Source of the DNA: an uncultured Prevotellaceae bacterium
Lineage (GTDB): Bacteria > Bacteroidota > Bacteroidia > Bacteroidales > Bacteroidaceae
Assembly (NCBI GenBank): GCA_900314655.1
Contig: OMWC01000001.1
Location: 159,622 to 223,621, forward strand
DNA length: 64,000 nucleotides
Direction: 5' to 3'
Shown here: piece after piece, positions 1 to 7,946 of the stretch
Layout: every line of letters begins with the position of its first letter
How positions within the stretch are numbered: the stretch's first letter is position 1
The notes under the pieces: model-generated
Told to the model about the DNA's origin: nothing
The model's input: only the letters and a program-made list of their open reading frames with translations
The model's database searches: none
Made by a program: the position numbers and the translations under genes

Positions 1-1
1 C

Positions 2-454
2 TTCTTCCGCAAACACTACGGCCATCTCAGTTTTCTCATCACGCTGCCCGTCAAGCTGGCCATCTTCGGCAAGGCCTTCCTGGCCCTGTGTTCCATGCTC
101 GCAGAGAAAGTCAGCCGTTCGCTCGGTTTCTTCTCAAGCAAGCGTGAGCGGCTTCCCGTCTGGCTCTTCATTGGTTCGAGGCAGATGATAACCGCCTGTC
201 GGAAGATAGCCCGCCGGAATGCCTTTGCGGCAGAGTTCGTAGAGACCGATGCCAATCGTCATCCTCAGGGTCATCTGGCTTTCGAAGGAAAGATTCGCAA
301 GGACGTGGTCAACTACGTGGTCTATGATACCGGGGCCTACAGCTACGAACAGATACTCGAAATCTTCGGGCAGAATCCCGACAGCCATGTGCTCATGGGC
401 TTCTATCATCCCGAAAACTCAACCATCGTCACAGGAAGGGAGGTCATCCGATGA
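2..454 (+). CDS. C-terminal part of a glycosyltransferase (family 2-like), cut by the window edge
   Basis: Only the last 150 or so codons are present; the frame is open from base 2. The sequence begins FFRKHYGHLSF, followed by a hydrophobic/basic stretch around LPVKLAIFGKAFLALC. This looks like the membrane-associated tail that follows the catalytic domain in Bacteroidota family 2 glycosyltransferases. The catalytic domain lies outside the window, so the family call is an inference. The stop codon overlaps the start of the next gene by 4 bases (ATGA), indicating a translationally coupled operon. Confidence 0.55.
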   Translation, partial: FFRKHYGHLSFLITLPVKLAIFGKAFLALCSMLAEKVSRSLGFFSSKRERLPVWLFIGSRQMITACRKIARRNAFAAEFVETDANRHPQGHLAFEGKIRKDVVNYVVYDTGAYSYEQILEIFGQNPDSHVLMGFYHPENSTIVTGREVIR

Positions 455-960
455 ACCACAGCTGCATACGCCTCAGGGCCATCGAGCCCGAGGATCTCGA
501 CATCCTCTATGAGATAGAGAACGACCGCGAACTTTGGGACGTAGGGGCCACCAACGTTCCCTATTCCCGCTATTCGCTCCACAACTATATTGCCACGCAG
601 ACCAGCGACATCTATGCCGACCGGCAATTAAGGCTGATGATCGAAAACGAAGAAGGCCAGACCGTGGGCATCGCTGATCTGATGAACTTCGACCCGCAGC
701 ATCGGCGTGCCGAGGTAGGCATCGTCGTGATGACCGCCTGGCGCCGTCAGGGATACGCCGCCGAGGCCCTTGCCCAATTGGTCAGGTATTCCGTCGAGCG
801 GCTTCATCTCCACCAGCTCTATGCCTTCGTGGCAGCCGATAATGAAGCCTCTCTTGGGCTCTTCCGCAAATCGGGTTTCACGTCCGGTTCATTGCTTTCC
901 GACTGGCTTTTCGACGGCCGTGAATACCACGATGCCTTGCTGCTGCAACTTTTTTTGTGA
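451..960 (+). CDS. GNAT family N-acetyltransferase (RimJ/RimL type)
   Basis: A 169-residue protein. It starts with the CIRLRAIEPEDLDILYEIEND pattern typical of RimJ/RimL-like acetyltransferases. The acetyl-CoA-binding segment is near residues 88-102 (VGIVVMTAWRRQGYAAEAL, the Q/RxxGxA motif), followed by an LYAFVAADNEASLGLFRKSGF segment typical of the family C-terminus. It probably transfers an acetyl group from acetyl-CoA to an amine; the substrate cannot be read from sequence. It overlaps the upstream glycosyltransferase gene by 4 bases and probably shares its transcript. The two tRNA-Asp genes follow 66 bases downstream with their own promoter. Confidence 0.85.
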   Translation: MNHSCIRLRAIEPEDLDILYEIENDRELWDVGATNVPYSRYSLHNYIATQTSDIYADRQLRLMIENEEGQTVGIADLMNFDPQHRRAEVGIVVMTAWRRQGYAAEALAQLVRYSVERLHLHQLYAFVAADNEASLGLFRKSGFTSGSLLSDWLFDGREYHDALLLQLFL

Positions 961-977
961 AAAAGTCGCTGGAAAGT

Positions 978-1009
978 TTGGGTAATTCAAAAAAACTTCA
1001 TACCTTTGC
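978..1009 (+). promoter_or_regulatory. Promoter of the tRNA-Asp pair
   Basis: TTTG at 978-981 and TACCTTTG at 1002-1009 are separated by 20 bases. This is the Bacteroidota housekeeping sigma pattern (TTTG / TAnnTTTG). It lies 17 bases upstream of the first tRNA-Asp. Confidence 0.7.
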
Positions 1010-1026
1010 AACCGCTTAACCGAAAG

Positions 1027-1100
1027 GGTGCGTTAGTTCAGCTGGTTAGAATGCCTGCCTGTCACGCAGGAGGTCACGGGTTCGAGTCCCGTACGCACCG
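1027..1100 (+). tRNA. tRNA-Asp (GTC), copy 1
   Basis: A 74-nt cloverleaf. The acceptor arm GGTGCGT pairs with ACGCACC, the anticodon stem is CCTGC/GCAGG with loop CTGTCAC (anticodon GTC), and the T-arm contains GGTTCGAGTCC. The discriminator base is G, as expected for tRNA-Asp. CCA is not encoded. Confidence 0.97.
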
Positions 1101-1136
1101 CTGAATTTTGGGAAAAGCAAAGAGAGAATTAGGACT

Positions 1137-1210
1137 GGTGCGTTAGTTCAGCTGGTTAGAATGCCTGCCTGTCACGCAGGAGGTCACGGGTTCGAGTCCC
1201 GTACGCACCG
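1137..1210 (+). tRNA. tRNA-Asp (GTC), copy 2
   Basis: Identical over all 74 bases to the copy at 1027-1100, with a 36-base spacer between them and no separate promoter visible. The two are probably processed from one precursor that ends at the hairpin at 1214-1246. Confidence 0.97.
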
Positions 1211-1213
1211 CAG

Positions 1214-1246
1214 AAAAGCCATCCCCTTTTTGAGGATGGCTTTTTT
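1214..1246 (+). terminator. Rho-independent terminator of the tRNA-Asp unit
   Basis: Stem AAAAGCCATCC/GGATGGCTTTT followed by a run of six T. It sits between the tRNA genes and the convergent ispE gene and could act in both directions, although the T-run is stronger on the plus strand. Confidence 0.85.
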
Positions 1247-1266
1247 GTGTCGTCTTACTCTTCTAC

Positions 1267-2067
1267 TCAAAGAATCCACGTCTTACAGTCCCTGAACTCT
1301 TTTTCCAGCGACGGTGCTTCGTCGAAGAAAGCGAAGAGCGCCGAGCCGCTTCCGCTCATGGCCGCATAGCGCGCACCCAGCTCATAGAGTCGCCGCTTGA
1401 TGTCAGCCAGCTGAGGATACAGCGGGAAGATGCTATCCTCGAAGTCGTTCACGAGCTGCTCCCGCCAAGTGTCGATAGGTTGCATGATGATGTCGCGGCA
1501 ATTTCTCGTGGGGCGTTTTACCTTGATACCGCCGAAAGCCTCCCGCGTACTCACCGCCACCGGCGGCTTCACCACCACCATGCGGTAGCGGCTCAGGTCG
1601 AGTGGGATAGGGGAGAGTCTTTCGCCAATGCCTTCGGCGTATGCCGGAATAGCCTGTATGAAGAACGGACAGTCGGCCCCCAGCCTTGCGGCCATCTGCT
1701 CCATCTCGGCGATGCTCATGTTCAGACCGAATTGCTCGTTGAGCAGTCTGATCGTGAAGGCACCGTCGGCAGAGCCTCCGCCCATGCCCGCCTGCATCGG
1801 TATCTGCTTGTCTAATATAATATGTACGGGCGGGAGCGTGTAGCGTTCAGCCACCATTCGGTAGGCACGCACCACCAGGTTCTTCTCCGCATCGCCCTCT
1901 ACGGGCTGCCCCTTTATCTCGAGCTTAGTCTCCGTAGCTTCCCGAATCTCTATTTCGTCGTAGATAGGCACGGGGTAGAACACCGTTTCCAGGTCGTGAT
2001 ATCCGTCAGCCCTTTTGCTGACCACGTTCAGTCCAAGGTTAATCTTGGCGCAAGGCTTTATCTTCAT
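1267..2067 (-). CDS. ispE: 4-diphosphocytidyl-2-C-methyl-D-erythritol kinase
   Basis: A 266-residue GHMP-family kinase that phosphorylates CDP-methylerythritol at the 2-hydroxyl, a middle step of the MEP isoprenoid pathway in the cytosol. It shows the typical start CAKINLGLNVVSKRADGYHD, the ATP-binding glycine motif near residues 91-101 (PMQAGMGGGSADG) and the C-terminal motif MSGSGSALFAFF. The length fits the family. It begins 10 bases after the stop of the upstream dehydrogenase gene and is probably transcribed with it from the promoter at 2849-2856. Confidence 0.95.
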   Translation of the reverse strand: MKIKPCAKINLGLNVVSKRADGYHDLETVFYPVPIYDEIEIREATETKLEIKGQPVEGDAEKNLVVRAYRMVAERYTLPPVHIILDKQIPMQAGMGGGSADGAFTIRLLNEQFGLNMSIAEMEQMAARLGADCPFFIQAIPAYAEGIGERLSPIPLDLSRYRMVVVKPPVAVSTREAFGGIKVKRPTRNCRDIIMQPIDTWREQLVNDFEDSIFPLYPQLADIKRRLYELGARYAAMSGSGSALFAFFDEAPSLEKEFRDCKTWIL

Positions 2068-2077
2068 GGTCAGTCTT

Positions 2078-2833
2078 TTATTTTCTTACGATCACGCTGC
2101 CGCTGGCCTGATGCGTGGCCAGAATCAGCACTTCGGCTATCTGAACATGAGCAGGCGCATTGGCGGCATAGACGGCCACGTCGGCAATGTCGTCGCCCGT
2201 CAGGGGCTTGATGCCGGTGTAGAGTTTGGCGGCGCGTTCGGTATCGCCACGGAAGCGAATGTTGCTGAAGTTGGTTTCCACCAGCCCCGGCTTCAGGTTG
2301 GTTACGCGGATGGGCGTGTCGGCCACGTCGATGCGCAGCCCGTCGGTTAATGCCTTCACCGCCGCCTTGGTGGCGCAATACACGTTGCCGCCAGCGTAGG
2401 CCGCATCACCGGCCACCGACCCCACGTTGATCACGTGTCCGTGTCCGCGTTCCAGCATTCCCGGCACCACCAGTCGCGTCATCAGCAGCAGTCCCTTGAT
2501 GTTCGTATCGATCATGGTTTCCCATTCATCGGGGTTCCCCTCATATTCAGGTTCCAGTCCGAGCGCCAGTCCTGCGTTATTCACCAGCACGTCAATCGCG
2601 CGCCATTCCTCGGGCAGTCCTTCGATGAGTTTCGTAGCCGCCTCGCGGTCTCTCACGTCGAAGGCCAGCGTCATCACCTTTGCCCCCTTCTCCGTCAGTT
2701 CCCGTTCTATCTCTGCCAGCCGTTGTTCGTTACGTCCGGTCAGGATCACTTTGTCGCCATTCTCAGTAAACTTCTTTGCGCATCCAAGTCCGATTCCGCT
2801 TGTAGCGCCCGTAATCAGTACAATCTTATTCAT
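2078..2833 (-). CDS. SDR family NAD(P)-dependent oxidoreductase (YdfG-like)
   Basis: A 251-residue short-chain dehydrogenase. The start MNKIVLITGATSGIGLGCA gives the Rossmann TGxxxGIG motif. NNAG is present in LVNNAGLALG, and the catalytic Ser-Tyr-Lys lies in NVGSVAGDAAYAGG followed by YCATK. The closest family resemblance is to YdfG-type 3-hydroxy acid/serine dehydrogenases, but the substrate is not proven. I start at 2833 rather than further upstream because the -7 box TATCTTTG at 2849-2856 leaves only a very short leader. It is the first gene of an operon with ispE. Confidence 0.9.
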   Translation of the reverse strand: MNKIVLITGATSGIGLGCAKKFTENGDKVILTGRNEQRLAEIERELTEKGAKVMTLAFDVRDREAATKLIEGLPEEWRAIDVLVNNAGLALGLEPEYEGNPDEWETMIDTNIKGLLLMTRLVVPGMLERGHGHVINVGSVAGDAAYAGGNVYCATKAAVKALTDGLRIDVADTPIRVTNLKPGLVETNFSNIRFRGDTERAAKLYTGIKPLTGDDIADVAVYAANAPAHVQIAEVLILATHQASGSVIVRK

Positions 2834-2848
2834 AACTCTATTTTTCGG

Positions 2849-2856
2849 CAAAGATA
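2849..2856 (-). promoter_or_regulatory. -7 promoter box for the SDR-ispE operon
   Basis: Minus-strand TATCTTTG matches TAnnTTTG. It fixes the SDR start codon, since longer upstream reading frames would begin before the transcript. Confidence 0.6.
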
Positions 2857-2925
2857 GTGCAAAAAAACGATTAAGCGAAAAGAAAGAAGATTCTTTTTCT
2901 TTCTTGAGCGTGAGTTTTTTTCCTG

Positions 2926-3487
2926 TTTTTGCTATCACTGCTATCACTAAAATCAGTAAATGATTGGTTTGCAATAAGTTGCTGAGAAAATTTTAGTGAT
3001 AGCACAGGTGATAGCAGTGATAGCAAAACGCCGAAATCCTGAAAAAGGTTGATGGTTAATCCTGTTTTTTTATGATAAAAAGCCCGTTTTTTGAGATTAA
3101 TCACGCAGCGTGCATGGAGTTTTCAGAGTGAATATAACCTCCGTGAACTCTTATGACTCGGCGTGAGTTTTCTTAGGAATTGTGTGGTGGCTGATGATGC
3201 GTTAAATTACTGCGAAGCCTCCGCAGTAGTACTGCGGATGATGCGCAGTAGTACTGCGGATGGGTTGCAGGAGTAATGCAACTGGTTCGCACTTTTGCGA
3301 GAAACAACAGCGTGTTTTGCGAGAGATAAAAGCGCGTATGCGAAAAACTGAGTGTTTAGGGGCGTTTTTTTCAGCGGCAAGGCATTTTGCTATCACTGCT
3401 ATCACCTGTGCTATCACTAAATTCAGCGTTGCAACTCACAGTCATTCAGCTGGTTACTGATTTTAGTGATGGCAGTGATAGCAAAAA
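2926..3487. repeat. Intergenic cluster of alternating inverted TATCAC repeats
   Basis: Four copies of a motif based on TTTTGCTATCACTGCTATCA, alternating in orientation, lie at 2926-2956 (+), 2991-3028 (-), 3385-3426 (+) and 3461-3487 (-). Two copies carry an extra CTGTGCTATCAC unit, and copies end in TAAAATCAG or TAAATTCAG. The first pair and the second pair each form an inverted repeat with a 34-35 base interior. No gene is convincing in the 750 bases between the SDR gene and the MNT gene. Function unknown: this could be a MITE-like remnant, protein-binding sites or a structured RNA. Confidence 0.75.
3223..3262. repeat. Tandem pair of CAGTAGTACTG hairpin units
   Basis: An 18-base sequence GCAGTAGTACTGCGGATG occurs at 3223-3240 and again at 3245-3262. 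Each contains arms CGCAGT/ACTGCG around AGT. It lies in the centre of the TATCAC repeat cluster. Confidence 0.8.
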
Positions 3488-3547
3488 CGTGAAAAATTTT
3501 TCTTATGTGAATGATATAGGCTATGAGAAATAGGAGACCCACCCCAG

Positions 3548-3567
3548 CCCTCCCTGCTTAGGGAGGG
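3548..3567. repeat. CCCTCCCT palindrome (intergenic copy of the G/C-rich repeat family)
   Basis: CCCTCCCT-GCTT-AGGGAGGG forms an 8-bp perfect hairpin. It is related to the palindromes found inside the anti-sigma genes near 32.2, 35.4, 42.9-43.1 and 53.4 kb. Confidence 0.6.
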
Positions 3568-3645
3568 AGTAAATAGTTAGCGCAAAATTTGGAGGGAATG
3601 AAATTAATCTTTATCTTTGCAGCGAATAATGATTTGAATCTTATC

Positions 3646-3975
3646 ATGAGTGAGTCGGAAAAGAGTCGCAATGTGTTGCAACAGATAAAGGAAGTTGCCA
3701 TGCGTGTTATGCCAAAGGGGTCAAAGGTGATTCTCTTTGGTTCGAGGGCACGTGGTGATGAAAGAAGTGATAGCGACTGGGATTTGCTGGTCTTGCTCGA
3801 TAAAGATAAGATTCAGGATTCAGACCATGATCTCTATACCTATCCTTTTTGGGAACTGGGTTGGTCTATCGATGCCATGATTCATCCAGTCATTTATACT
3901 TTGAAGGATTGGGTAAAGAGGAATAATCCTATTTTCAGGAATAATGTTGAACGTGACGGTATATTGATATGCTGA
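3646..3975 (+). CDS. MNT-type nucleotidyltransferase, antitoxin of a HEPN/MNT pair
   Basis: A 109-residue minimal nucleotidyltransferase. The active-site pattern LFGSRARGDERSDSDWDLL gives the GS motif followed by the DxD metal-binding aspartates. In HEPN/MNT modules this protein neutralises the HEPN RNase, in studied cases by nucleotidylating it. I choose the ATG at 3646 because a TATCTTTG box at 3612-3619, with TTTG upstream near 3585, places transcription start after the earlier in-frame ATG codons. The next gene overlaps by 7 bases, which is typical of this pair. Confidence 0.85.
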   Translation: MSESEKSRNVLQQIKEVAMRVMPKGSKVILFGSRARGDERSDSDWDLLVLLDKDKIQDSDHDLYTYPFWELGWSIDAMIHPVIYTLKDWVKRNNPIFRNNVERDGILIC

Positions 3976-4379
3976 CAGATGAAGAAAGACATGATTTGAC
4001 TAAATATCGTGTAGAAAAGTCAAGGCACGTATTTAAGGAAGCTGAAGATGTAGCCAAACTGGGTTATTGGAATCTTGCAGGTAATCGCTTGTATTACTCA
4101 GTGTTCCATATGGCTCAAGCATTGTTGCTGGATAATCGTCTTGATGCTCACTCTCATTCGGGGCTCATTCATGTTTTGGGACAGCATTTTGTTTCGACGG
4201 GTCGTTTAGACAAGGCTTATGGTAGATTGATTTCAAGGCTCTATGAATTGCGTCAGTCAGGGGATTACAATGATATGTTTGAAGCTACTGAAGAAGAGGT
4301 GAAGCCTTATTTCGAACATGTAAAGAGAATGCTTGATGAAATGCAATCTCTTATTACGGGAATAAGCGAACAAGCATGA
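3969..4379 (+). CDS. HEPN domain protein (UPF0332 family), toxin partner
   Basis: A 136-residue all-helical HEPN protein. The GNRLYYSVFHMAQALLL segment and the HSHSGLIHVLGQHFVSTGRLDK segment match the UPF0332/HEPN fold. The segment RLYELRQSGDYND carries the variant catalytic signature seen in this subfamily instead of a plain RxxxxxH. The predicted role is ribonuclease toxin paired with the overlapping MNT antitoxin. The family and arrangement are well known; activity here is inferred. Confidence 0.85.
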   Translation: MLTDEERHDLTKYRVEKSRHVFKEAEDVAKLGYWNLAGNRLYYSVFHMAQALLLDNRLDAHSHSGLIHVLGQHFVSTGRLDKAYGRLISRLYELRQSGDYNDMFEATEEEVKPYFEHVKRMLDEMQSLITGISEQA

Positions 4380-4752
4380 GCGGTGTTTCATAAAAACAAA
4401 AATCCTCATAAATCTAACGCAAATCCTCCCTCATAATCTACATTTTTGTGAGATTCTTGTAGATTTTTGTCTTATTCTTCGTGTCTTTGTGTCTTTGTGT
4501 TGAGCTTATTTTTTTCTTTGCCCATCTGAAAAGTGTGTCAGTGTTGTGTCAGTGTTTTAACGCATAAAATTAGTTTTCAATGGGTGGGACAAGGCTTCTG
4601 ATGGGAGGGAGCAGAGCCTGTTTCGAAGCGAAAGTGTAGCCAAAACGGCTACACTTTTTGTCGGTGCCGAGTCTTTGAGGAAGGTGGGCGACGGCTGGAT
4701 GTAATGGATTTTTTCGGCAATAATTTTGTTTTTTTGATTTTTATTTGTACTT
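4380..4752. other. AT-rich intergenic region with no gene
   Basis: About 370 bases without a convincing coding sequence. It contains short GTGTCTTT reiterations near 4480-4500, a terminator-like hairpin at 4631-4659, and the promoter for the acyl-CoA synthetase at its right end. Confidence 0.6.
4631..4659 (+). terminator. Rho-independent terminator
   Basis: AAAGTGTAGCC-AAAAC-GGCTACACTTT is a perfect 11-bp stem followed by TT, downstream of the HEPN/MNT pair. Confidence 0.75.
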
Positions 4753-4755
4753 TTG
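4725..4755 (+). promoter_or_regulatory. Promoter of the long-chain acyl-CoA synthetase gene
   Basis: TTTG at 4725-4728 and TACTTTTG at 4748-4755, 19 bases apart. This supports the ATG at 4780 as the start of the downstream gene. Confidence 0.7.
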
Positions 4756-4779
4756 CGTTTTAATAAAACATATACGCTT

Positions 4780-6591
4780 ATGCAGACAAGATGTCATTAT
4801 TCGGTGCTTATTCATAAACAGGCAGAAAAGTATGGCGACCGTACCGCTTTGATCTATCGTGATTTCGGAAGTTTGAAGTGGAAAGAATGTTCTTGGAATG
4901 AGTTCTCAAAGAATGTGCGTGTGGTCAGTAATGCAATGCTCAACTTGGGCGTGAAGGTGCAGGAGAATGTGGGCGTTTTCTCGCAGAACACGGTTCATTA
5001 TCTGTTTACTGACTTTGGTGCTTTCGGTATCCGTGCCGTCACGGTGCCTTTCTATGCCACCAGCTCGGAGCAGCAGATACAGTTTATGATTGGCGACGCG
5101 CAGATCAGATTCCTCTTCGTGGGTGAGCAGGAGCAGTACGACAAGGCATACCGCGTGCTGTCGCTCTGTCCTACGCTGGAGAAGATCATCATCTTCGACC
5201 GTTCAGTCCGTAAGGTGCAGCACGACACGATGAGCATCTATTGGGATGAGTTCCTGAAACTTGGCGAGGGCTGTCCGCGTCAGAGTGAGTTGGAGGTTCT
5301 CTATGCACAGGCTAATGATGACGATATTGCCAATATCCTTTATACCAGTGGAACCACGGGCGACTCAAAGGGCGTGATTCTGAGCCATGGGCAGTTTAAT
5401 GCGGCCATGATAGCCAACGACGAGAATCTGCCTGTCGGCGAGAAGGATCGTGTGATGTGCTTCCTTCCGTTGACGCATGTCTTTGAGCGCGGTTGGTGCT
5501 TCCTTTGCTTGAGCGAAGGTGCCACGGTGATTGTGAACACCTATCCGAAAGAGGTGCAGCAGTCGCTCAAAGAGACTCATCCTACGTGTATGAGTAGTGT
5601 GCCGCGCTTCTGGGAGAAGGTCTATATAGGCGTGAAATCCAAGATTGAGAACTCCGGCGCCGTGCAGCGCAAACTGTTTACCCACGCCTTGGCAGTAGGC
5701 CGCAAGCACAACGTGGAATACCTGAGCCGCGGCAAGCGTCCGCCTCTGGCTTTGCAGATGGAGTATAAACTGATGGACAAGACGGTCTTTTCGCTGCTGC
5801 GCAAGCAGTTGGGTCTGGAGAATCCTAATTTCTTCCCGACGGCAGGTTCGTATGTCTCACCCGATGTGGAGGAGTTCGTCCTCAGCGTCGGCATCTTTAT
5901 GATGGTAGGCTACGGACTGACGGAGAGCCTGGCTACGGTGAGCAACGTGCATAAGGACAAGCCCTTCACCATCGGTTCGGTAGGGCGTCCGATTAGCGGC
6001 TTGGATATCAAGATTGGCGAGAATGACGAGATACTGCTGAAAGGCCCCACGATTACCCGTGGATACTACAAGCGCGATGCGCTGAATCAGGAGGCTTTCA
6101 CCGAAGACGGCTATTTCCGCACGGGTGATGCCGGCTATCTGAAGGACGGTGAGCTGTATCTGAAGGAACGTATCAAGGAGCTCTACAAGACTTCCAACGG
6201 AAAGTATATTGCCCCGCAGATGATTGAATCGAAACTGCTGGTGGATAAGTTCATAGAGCAGTTGGCGGTGATTGCCGACCAGCGCAAGTTTGTCAGCGCC
6301 CTGATTGTGCCGGCCTTTGCCGAACTTGAAGAATACGCCAAGGACAACGATATAGAGTTCTCTTCCCGTGAAGATCTTTGCCAGAACAAGAAGATCTATA
6401 AGATGATGGAAGAGCGCATCGAGACCTTGCAGCAGCAACTGGCCAATTATGAGAAAGTGAAACGGTTCACCCTGCTGCCTCGTCCGTTCACGATGGAGAA
6501 TGGCGAGCTCACCAACACATTGAAGATCAAGCGCCGCGTGTTGAATAAGAACTACGCAGCCCAAATCGAGGCTATGTACGCCGAGGAATAA
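4780..6591 (+). CDS. Long-chain fatty acid-CoA ligase (AMP-dependent synthetase)
   Basis: A 603-residue adenylate-forming enzyme that activates fatty acids to acyl-CoA via an acyl-AMP. The AMP-binding P-loop is ILYTSGTTGDSKGVILSH near residue 190. The adenine-binding motif is GYGLTES, followed by the YFRTGDAG motif and the catalytic-lysine region near the C-terminus (ELTNTLKIKRR). The length and layout fit the FadD15/FAA-type long-chain group. It starts at the ATG after the -7 box at 4748-4755. prfB follows 13 bases downstream, so the two may be cotranscribed. Confidence 0.92.
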   Translation: MQTRCHYSVLIHKQAEKYGDRTALIYRDFGSLKWKECSWNEFSKNVRVVSNAMLNLGVKVQENVGVFSQNTVHYLFTDFGAFGIRAVTVPFYATSSEQQIQFMIGDAQIRFLFVGEQEQYDKAYRVLSLCPTLEKIIIFDRSVRKVQHDTMSIYWDEFLKLGEGCPRQSELEVLYAQANDDDIANILYTSGTTGDSKGVILSHGQFNAAMIANDENLPVGEKDRVMCFLPLTHVFERGWCFLCLSEGATVIVNTYPKEVQQSLKETHPTCMSSVPRFWEKVYIGVKSKIENSGAVQRKLFTHALAVGRKHNVEYLSRGKRPPLALQMEYKLMDKTVFSLLRKQLGLENPNFFPTAGSYVSPDVEEFVLSVGIFMMVGYGLTESLATVSNVHKDKPFTIGSVGRPISGLDIKIGENDEILLKGPTITRGYYKRDALNQEAFTEDGYFRTGDAGYLKDGELYLKERIKELYKTSNGKYIAPQMIESKLLVDKFIEQLAVIADQRKFVSALIVPAFAELEEYAKDNDIEFSSREDLCQNKKIYKMMEERIETLQQQLANYEKVKRFTLLPRPFTMENGELTNTLKIKRRVLNKNYAAQIEAMYAEE

Positions 6592-6604
6592 TTTTAATCC
6601 GAGT

Positions 6605-7726
6605 ATGATCACACAAGACCAATTGAAGGATGTCCTGCAGCGGGCAGAAGATCTGCACCGCTATCTCGACATCGACCGCAAACAGATGGAATTCGAGGAG
6701 GAAGACCTCCGTACGCAGGCTCCCGACTTTTGGGAGGATCCCAAGCGGGCACAGGAGCAGATGAAGAAGGTGAAAGACATCAAGCGCTGGCTGGATGGCT
6801 ATCATGAAGTGCGTACGCTGGCCGATGAACTGCAGCTGGCATTCGACTTCTATCATGAGGACATGGTGACCGAGGAGGAAGTGGATGAAGACTACCATAA
6901 GGCCATCAAGGCCATCGAAGACCTGGAACTGAAGAATATGCTGCGCCAGAAGGAAGACCCGATGGATGCGGTGCTGAAGATTAACTCAGGTGCCGGCGGC
7001 ACGGAGGCTCAGGACTGGGCAGGCATGCTGATGCGTATGTATATGCGCTGGTGTGAGGCTCATGGCCATAAGGTGACCATTGCCGATCTTCAGGAGGGCG
7101 ATGAGGCTGGCATCAAGAGTGTGACGATGGAGATTGAGAAAGGCGAATATGCCTATGGTTTCCTGAAGAGCGAGAACGGTGTTCACCGCCTGGTGCGTGT
7201 CTCGCCGTTCAATGCCCAGGGCAAGCGCATGACCTCTTTTGCCTCCGTTTTCGTGAGTCCGCTGGTCGATGATACCATCGAGGTGTATGTAGATCCCGCC
7301 AAGCTGTCGTGGGATACATTCCGTTCCTCGGGTGCCGGTGGTCAGAATGTAAATAAGGTGGAGTCGGGTGTGCGTCTGCGCTATTGGTACACCGACCCGG
7401 ATACGGGTGAGGAAGAGGAAATCCTCATTGAGAACACCGAGACCCGTGACCAGCCTAAGAACAAGGAGAAAGCCATGCTTCTGCTCAAGTCGCAGCTTTA
7501 TGACCGGGCCATGAAGAAGCGCCTGGAAGCGCAGGCCAAGATTGAGGCGGGCAAGAAGAAGATAGAGTGGGGTAGCCAGATTCGCTCCTATGTCTTTGAT
7601 GACCGCCGCGTGAAGGATCATCGCACCAACTATCAGACCACCGATGTGGATGGCGTGATGGACGGTAAGATTGACGATTTCATCAAGGCCTACCTGATGG
7701 AGTTCCCCGTCGAAGAGGAGAGTTGA
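6605..7726 (+). CDS. prfB: Peptide chain release factor 2
   Basis: A 373-residue class I release factor that reads UGA and UAA and triggers peptidyl-tRNA hydrolysis. The RF2 tripeptide SPF is visible in VRVSPFNAQGKRM and the catalytic GGQ motif in SSGAGGQNVNKVESGVRLR. The frame is continuous from the ATG at 6605: the codons at the position of the usual programmed frameshift read CTC GAC with no in-frame TGA. This gene therefore appears to lack the autoregulatory +1 frameshift found in many bacterial prfB genes. Confidence 0.96.
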   Translation: MITQDQLKDVLQRAEDLHRYLDIDRKQMEFEEEDLRTQAPDFWEDPKRAQEQMKKVKDIKRWLDGYHEVRTLADELQLAFDFYHEDMVTEEEVDEDYHKAIKAIEDLELKNMLRQKEDPMDAVLKINSGAGGTEAQDWAGMLMRMYMRWCEAHGHKVTIADLQEGDEAGIKSVTMEIEKGEYAYGFLKSENGVHRLVRVSPFNAQGKRMTSFASVFVSPLVDDTIEVYVDPAKLSWDTFRSSGAGGQNVNKVESGVRLRYWYTDPDTGEEEEILIENTETRDQPKNKEKAMLLLKSQLYDRAMKKRLEAQAKIEAGKKKIEWGSQIRSYVFDDRRVKDHRTNYQTTDVDGVMDGKIDDFIKAYLMEFPVEEES

Positions 7727-7730
7727 GGAG

Positions 7731-7766
7731 GAGGTAAGATGTAAGAGGTAAGATGTAAGAGGTAAG
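7731..7766. repeat. 14-bp tandem repeat, GAGGTAAGATGTAA x2.5
   Basis: Direct reiteration immediately after the prfB stop codon. It belongs to the simple low-period repeats seen between and within several genes of this window. Confidence 0.85.
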
Positions 7767-7802
7767 TGAAACTTTAATAAAACATCAAATAATAATAAGA
7801 TT

Positions 7803-7946
7803 ATGAGTCAAAAAAGAAAATTGCAGCGTGCGCGCCATGCCGCTAAGGAAGAAGAAAAGGGAAAGAACATCGTGAAGTGGATATTCGGCTGTCTGGTGGC
7901 ACTGGCAGTCATCTACATGGTTTATATCGTTATCACGATGTCTTAA
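7803..7946 (+). CDS. 47-residue single-pass membrane protein
   Basis: A short reading frame with a strongly basic/charged N-terminus (MSQKRKLQRARHAAKEEEKG) and one hydrophobic segment around residues 26-46 (WIFGCLVALAVIYMVYIVI). Its TAA is followed directly by the ATG of the CYTH gene, so the two are almost certainly cotranslated. I do not recognise a named family; similar tiny proteins are often missed in annotation. Confidence 0.7.
   Translation: MSQKRKLQRARHAAKEEEKGKNIVKWIFGCLVALAVIYMVYIVITMS

Noticed and set aside
3104..3460. Small reading frames between the SDR and MNT genes
   Set aside because: They run through the repeat copies on both strands, have no motif and no initiation context.
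5857..6612. Antisense reading frame of 251 codons opposite the acyl-CoA synthetase
   Set aside because: It lies fully within a well-supported gene, has no promoter or recognisable motif.
6605..7726. Programmed frameshift in prfB
   Set aside because: The reading frame is continuous; no in-frame TGA occurs near codon 25, so no recoding needs to be invoked.
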